Source: Peribolospora baueri
Taxonomy: Eukaryota; Basidiomycota; Peribolosporomycetes; Peribolosporales; Peribolosporaceae
NCBI GenBank assembly: GCA_029717555.1
Contig: JAMDHS010000151.1
Location: 1-23,574, forward strand
Direction of reading: 5' to 3'
Length of the DNA: 23,574 nucleotides
Within the stretch, counting starts at the first letter, position 1, and each line of letters opens with the position of its first letter. Below are positions 18,928 to 23,574 of the stretch, one piece after another. Under the pieces are notes generated by a model. It was not told the origin of the DNA and searched no databases. It saw only the letters and a program-made list of their open reading frames with translations. Made by a program: the position numbers and the translations under genes.

Positions 18928-18979
18928 CCGTCTGTGTATCGGATTCCGTTCGTGTATCGGGGCTCCGTCCACGTATCGG
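18928..18979 (+). repeat. Three tandem 18-19-bp units
   Basis: CCGTCTGTGTATCGG, CCGTTCGTGTATCGG and CCGTCCACGTATCGG start at 18928, 18946 and 18965. They lie about 150 bp beyond the stop of the DUF4112 gene on the plus-strand map. Confidence 0.75.
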
Positions 18980-19130
18980 GAGGCCATGGAGCTCGATGGA
19001 AGCGAAAGACGTACTCCCAGCCGGAGCCAAGGAGGACGAAGGAAGGAGGGTTTCCAGGTCTAAGCATGGCCCAGGCCGGAGCCATACAGCCACGTGCCTT
19101 CCTTGGAGTTGCATTCGCCGTGCTTCGCGG

Positions 19131-20257
19131 TCACTTGGTTTTCTTCGAGCCCGTCGCCTTGGAGCCGCCGTTGTCGTCCACCTCGGGCGTCTGCGTCTCC
19201 GTCGTGACGACTGCCTGTTCTCCGTGACCGCCCTCCCTCTCGCGCTGCTCCTGCTCGAGTTGCTCCGGGAGTTTGAACCCGGGCGGGATGTGGATGCCGG
19301 GCACGCCCTGCCGGATGTTCTCTTCTCCGCGAATGCGAAGGAATTCCTCCATCAGGTTGGCGTTGCGGCTGTTCGTCTTGAAGACCGCGACGCCGATGTC
19401 GCCTACGATGGGAACCAAGCTATACCAGGTGGTTCGCAAGTAGGAAAGGTCGACGAGCAGTCCTTCGGTCAGCGGGTCGATGTGGGCCTGACTCTTTGCG
19501 ACGCACTCACCCGACGCCGATGGACACCGCGTTGTTGAAGAGCAGACGACGAAGGAGCCAATCGGGAATGCTGTACCAAGAAAAGATGCGAGCCAATGTT
19601 GTCAGAATGCGCACATCTCTGCTCGCCAAGAATTCACCCGCGTCCGCCACTCACCCGACCTCCTTGCACAGCTTGACGACTAGAGTATAATTGAGCGTGG
19701 CGTCCGCGATGTCCCCTACAAAAGGGATGAGGCCGATGAGCGCCGTCCAGCCGAAGCGAAAGCCGCAGATGTTGAAGCCCTTGTCGAGGTAGTGTGCTCG
19801 ACGCTTGATCTTCTTGAGTAGCTTGGCGTCCTTCTTCGACCTGGTGGCGTGAACAGGTCAGAAGGGCAAGCATGCACAGGAACGGGACGACGCGCTAGAG
19901 ATGCACTCACAGTCCAGGTGGCACCTCGCGCTAAGCGACACCAGACGAGGTTTGCAAAGATGCACAATCAGCAATGGTCCAGGGCACAACGTGACCGCCA
20001 GTCGAGCGTCGCCGGCTCACCCGTCTCCTCTTCTTGCGTCCCTTGGTGTCGGTGTACTCCTCATAGTACGGATCCTGAGGTTCGTACTGCGCGAAATGCC
20101 TCTCAAGAACCTGGCAAAAGCAGTGGCGAGGGTGACGAATGGCGAACACAGGAGAAGAAACCGATGTCAGGACATCGGCGCGTGCTTGCAATGTCAGCCG
20201 GGGTCATGCGGGTCGACGCACCTTCCTGGCGGCCTTGCCTCCGATAGAGCTGGTCAT
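19131..20257 (-). CDS. DUF4112 membrane protein, six exons with a micro-exon
   Basis: Exons on the minus strand: 20257-20222, 20110-20021, 19930-19911, 19840-19655, 19570-19511, 19419-19131. All phases agree, giving 226 residues. The start MTSSIGGKAARK is followed by an aromatic and acidic stretch (YEPQDPYYEEYTDTKGRKKR). A long helix (SKKDAKLLKKIKRRAHYLDK) leads into the DUF4112 core. The core has two related hydrophobic hairpins, GFRFGWTALIGLIPFVGDIA and GLVPIVGDIGVAVFKTNSRN, with the GxxPxxGD signature twice. The C-terminus is charged and ends SKKTK. DUF4112 proteins occur in bacteria and fungi as predicted small membrane proteins; their role is unknown and the name 'PH domain-like' in some fungal annotations is not supported here. 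Exon 3 is only 20 nt (REVPPG). The gene is divergent from the CUE gene. Confidence 0.85.
19911..19930 (-). other. 20-nt micro-exon of the DUF4112 gene
   Basis: Flanked by a TTAG acceptor at 19931 and a GTGAGT donor at 19910. It encodes REVPPG plus two bases of the next codon. Skipping it would shift the frame, and the flanking phases (0 and 2) fit only when it is included. Confidence 0.75.
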
Positions 20258-21138
20258 ATTTACTTGCCCGCTATCAGGTCACTCTCGGTTAAGAGGAAAG
20301 CGCGTGGAGCGTTCCTTCGACGTCTATGCAGATAGGAAGGATAGGATGGTGGGAAGGAAGGACAGAAGGTTGCCGTCGTCGCCCCCCTTTGTCCCCGCTC
20401 GGTTGCCTGATCGTGTCCCAGCTATGACGTCCGATCGCGCAAGTGTCGACTGCGGCCAGCAGCGCACGACGTCCTTCCAAGGAAAGCGTTGCTTTCGAAC
20501 GTTCACAGGGAGCAGGGAACGTGAATGATGGCAGCAAACACCGGCACGGAGGGCGACATGCGAACGACCGTCTCAGTTGCCGTGCCCTGCCTGCTTCGTT
20601 CGGCGGAACGGTGGACACCCCGTCAATCCTCTAGGCGTGACGAGACTACGTACATACGTGAGAGAACACGCATCGCACCTTGCCTCAGCGCAAGTCCGAG
20701 TCTAGGCGAAAACCATTCGCTCTCTAAGAAGGTGGCATGCTAGTGACGGGCGTATCGTAGTTTTGTAGATTCGCCGTCAGCTGTGGAGAAACGGCCGCCC
20801 GGTCCGTGAGAAGGCGACGCTCGCCCGGCCAAACGACCGTGAATGTACAATTTGGCGTGCGTTTACACACCATGAGCGTGGCGAGCGCCCAGCATGAACA
20901 TCAACTCCAAGGTGGCACGCCGAGGCGCCAATATAGTCATCACCGGTATGTGGTAAGAGGACACACAGCCCACGACTCACGACGTTGGGTTGGAAGACTC
21001 GTCGTCCATCTCGCACGACCGTCGATCGCTGCGGCCGCGTCCGCAGAGCAGCGCTAGCTCAACCGTCATCTCAATCACACACGCTCACCGACCCGCAAAC
21101 GAATCGAAAGGCCAGTGCAAGTGAAGGAAGGAAAGAAG
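20258..21138. promoter_or_regulatory. Shared upstream region of DUF4112 (-) and CUE (+) genes
   Basis: These 880 bp separate two divergent start codons. No gene is supported. There is a polypurine stretch at about 20335-20370 (GGAAGGATAGG type). I see no clear TATA box next to either start. Confidence 0.5.
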
Positions 21139-22471
21139 ATGAACGACACGCTGGGAGCGATATTGGCCATCTTGGTCATTTGGCTGGTGATCAAGTTCGC
21201 TTTCGGTGAGTGTCCACTCGAAGCGTCTGGCGAGCAGGAAAGGAGGAGAAGAGGATGGCTGTGCGCCAGGGGTGATGGAGACGAAGCTGGGAGATCACTG
21301 GAGGAGGAAGAGCCATGATGAACGAGCTAGCTGCCTGGCGATGGCGACCGTGAAGGCTGTAGACTGAACGAGCTTGCCTCGACCCTCTTTCCCGCCCGCA
21401 CGCTTCCGAACGAACTCTTTTTGCGGACCGCATTCCACCTCTAGGCGGCGGCCAGTCCCCGTCGGACAGTTCTCGACCAGCGACGGCCGGCGCTCCGGGG
21501 ACTGGAATGCTTGCTCAGCGGATGCGGCCGGTGTCGCAGGAGATGGTGAGAGGAGGCTATCTGCTCGTCTCCGCTCACATTGGACAGCGCCATCCATTTT
21601 CGCTCGAACGGGATCTCGGTGGAGGACGGGCGACTGATGCCTCCTCTTTCCCTCGTTCGTGCTGATTTCCCATACTAGGTCGACACCGTCCAAGCCATGT
21701 TCCCACACATTCCCGCCGCCTCCATCCGGTATGACCTGCAACGCACAGGAAGTGTGGAGGTGACGTGCGATCACATCTTGCGCGAGGGTGCTCTGCCGCC
21801 GGTGAGTGGGAGGAAGGAAAACGGCCAAGACTGAAGTACGGACGGTCGCATATGAGGGCGCAGAGAATCTCACATGCGATCGCCTCGGCACTACCCTTGT
21901 TCTCCTTTTTCTATCGTGCTTGTCTGCCTGCACATGCCTCGTCGACAGCCACCAGCAGGCCTGTTCGCAGACGCCAACCCGGCTCCCCAACCACCCACCA
22001 CTGCAGGCCCCTCCACATCTTCTCCCGGCAGCGGCTCCGTCACCTCCTCCAGTCTCATCTCTCGCCTCCACCTCGAGTCGCGACTGTCGGCAGGCCCCGA
22101 CACCGCTTCCTCTTCTAACGACGCGGACCACGGGGCGGCCCTCTCCGGCGCCGAGGGCAAGGGCAAGGGCGTCGATCGGGGCGTGGTTGGCTGGGCGGAG
22201 AGTGCGAAAGAAAGGGAGGCGGCGCTCAAGGAGAGGAAGGCGAAGATGGTGTTGGAGGCTAGGAGGTGCGTGCACGGGGAGCGAGCCATTCCTTCCCGGT
22301 CGCTCCCCTTTCCCTCCCACCTCGTTGGCCATTCAACTGTCGAGACTGGAACAGCTCAGCTCACCCGCTCTCCTATGTCTTCCCTTCTCCAGAAAGCTGC
22401 TGGAGAAACAGGAGCGACGACGATCGACGGAGGAGGTGCGACAGTCGGACGAAGGTTCGTACATTAGCTGA
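21139..22471 (+). CDS. CUE-domain ER membrane protein (Cue1-like), five exons
   Basis: Exons: 21139-21205, 21445-21545, 21679-21801, 21949-22265, 22393-22471; phases agree, giving 228 residues. The N-terminus MNDTLGAILAILVIWLVIKF is a single membrane anchor. A Gly/Ser/Pro linker follows. The CUE domain (residues about 57-94) has MVDTVQAMFPHIPAASIRYD with the diagnostic MFP, then SVEVTCDHILREG, where the usual Leu-Leu is Ile-Leu. CUE domains bind ubiquitin. In yeast, Cue1 tethers the ubiquitin-conjugating enzyme Ubc7 at the ER for protein degradation. A long disordered Ser/Pro region leads to a C-terminal charged helix (SAKEREAALKERKAKMVLEA, then RRKLLEKQERRR). It sits where Cue1 carries its Ubc7-binding region, so a Cue1-like role is a reasonable inference. 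The first intron is about 240 nt, the longest in the window. The last exon runs to a stop at 22471. It is divergent from the DUF4112 gene. Confidence 0.85.
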
Positions 22472-23548
22472 TGGTTCGTGCCTGCCTGTGCACTTGTACT
22501 TGAGGTGGAAGGCACGTGCGTTCGACTCTACTGGCGTTCGGTACGGTGTCCTGTATGTGTGTACGAGTGAGATGTCGTCGTTGGGCCAGCCGGGCCATCG
22601 ACGTCCTTATTATAAAGGAAGACGGTGCTGTATCGTCGTCGCATGCCCTTGCCGTCGCCCTGCCACCAGAAGGAGGGCGGCCCGGCGTCGGCCAGACGTA
22701 ATTCATTCGTATTTACGACTTGCGGGCGCGGCCACCAAGCTTTGTCGTGGTCCCACTGCGAGCGATGAGTGGGCGCTAGCCCGTCCATCCCTCGCTCATG
22801 TCGTAGTCGTACGCCGGGCTGCTTTTCGCTTCCTCTCGTCTGCGTTCGCCCTCGCTCGCCGTCCCGAAAGTTCGTCGTCGTCTGCCTCCCGTCCGTTCCC
22901 GATCGCGTCCGACTTTAACCTCGCGTCGATCGACCGTCGAGATTTCTTTCTTTTTCCTTCCACCACCCCCGCGAGCGATGAACATCAACCGGCCAGGCGA
23001 TCTTCATCCCCGGCCCTCACTGCCTCTCCATCGCTCCCACCGGCGCCGCCCGCTTGACTGTCTCCTCGACGCTCGTTGGTGAACCAGCCTGCCTGCCTGC
23101 CGACCTTCTCCTCCGTCGCCCTTCTTCTCACGGCGCGCAAATTCCGTCCGCCTCATTTTCTTTCGCCTCAGCCGACCGACCGACTACGCCTACGCCCTTC
23201 CCCCGGCCACACAGCGTCCGTTGGCGAGCGTCGATTATTCTGTCCACTCGTCCTTGTTCAACCATCTCGGGCCTTCTTCCCCGGGTGACATGTACCCAGC
23301 GCGTTCGACACGCCAGTGACCGACCGCACCGTCCGCACCGCCGTCGCCCATCCTTTCGCGCTTCACGACACCCCGTCCCGCTCGCTCCCTCCATCGCGGT
23401 AGGTCGAATCGCGCGCAAACAGTGACTTGACTTGTGGCGGTGGTGGTAATTTTGGTGTGAGCCCAACACGGACAGCGACGGACGGTAACGTCTCGGTCTC
23501 GCCACCCGTCTCTCTGCTGTTGAGGAAAGGCAACGCGCCGTGGAAGGG
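22472..23548. other. Pyrimidine-rich sequence, no supported gene
   Basis: The 3' flank of the CUE gene is followed from about 22,800 by CT-rich sequence like that in front of fungal start codons. This could be the promoter and leader of a gene outside the window. The ATG at 22979 opens only a short frame. Long plus-strand open frames here (for example 22266-23057) are Arg/Ser/Pro-rich by composition and carry no motif. Confidence 0.45.
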
Positions 23549-23574
23549 AAAAAAAAAAAAAAAAAAAAAAAAAA
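23549..23574 (+). repeat. A26 homopolymer at the window end
   Basis: Twenty-six consecutive A residues finish the window. This may be a genomic homopolymer, the tail of a retrotransposed copy, or an assembly edge where reads failed. Confidence 0.9.

Larger units (their letters stand above)
17731..19130. other. Intergenic: RtcB-like promoter and DUF4112 3' flank
   Basis: No gene is supported in these 1.4 kb. Composition is more AT-rich than in the flanking genes. Two repeat features are given separately: a cluster of TATGC words at 18099-18726 and a short tandem repeat at 18928-18979. Confidence 0.5.

Noticed and set aside
22266-23057. 263-codon plus-strand open frame after the CUE gene
   Set aside because: It starts inside a CUE intron, is Arg/Ser/Pro-rich from base composition, and contradicts the better spliced CUE model.

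Overview
The window comes from a filamentous or yeast-like fungus, most likely a basidiomycete. The clear genes are cut by many short introns of about 70-150 nt. Most of these have GTGAGT or GTGAGC donors and CTGAC or CTAAC-like branch sites. The proteins include a TFIIIC subunit, a CUE-domain ER protein and a DUF4112 protein. The left part carries C2, TPR, phosphotransferase and 'unknown but recurrent' families that I associate with basidiomycete genomes. I cannot place it below phylum level. All exon limits below were worked out by hand from splice signals and reading phase.

Left part (1 to about 9,000): a decayed, repeat-rich region. It opens with a 135-bp tandem repeat that encodes TPR units and is followed by one unit in inverted orientation. 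Next is one apparently intact three-exon gene of unknown function (784-1780). After it come LTR-retroelement-like termini, the C2-domain part of a spliced gene on the minus strand (3742-4709), and stretches with coding-like but unrecognised frames (5,600-7,400). Last is a chimera in which a piece of LINE reverse transcriptase (8380-8800, minus) runs directly into a headless, frameshifted APH-type phosphotransferase pseudogene (7905-8380, minus).

Transition (about 9,000-11,470): two diverged copies of a repeat of about 150-220 bp stand in front of a small two-exon gene for a secreted, cysteine-free, Ser/Gly/Pro-rich protein (9716-10343). About 1.1 kb without a recognisable gene follows.

Right part (11,477-22,471): ordinary, compact, GC-rich host sequence. 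In order it holds a 12-exon TFIIIC zinc-finger subunit (+), an intronless RtcB-type RNA ligase with an apparent ubiquitin-like N-terminus (-), a six-exon DUF4112 membrane protein with a 20-nt micro-exon (-), and a five-exon CUE-domain ER protein (+). The TFIIIC gene (RNA polymerase III transcription of tRNA genes) and the RtcB-like ligase (RNA repair or tRNA ligation) are convergent neighbours. DUF4112 and CUE are a divergent pair sharing about 0.9 kb of upstream sequence. The last 1.1 kb is pyrimidine-rich, has no gene I can support, and ends in 26 A residues at the window edge.

Most interesting points: the RtcB-like ligase with its extra N-terminal domain, the LINE/phosphotransferase junction, the inverted TPR unit, the micro-exon, and the sharp change from decayed to compact sequence near 9 kb.
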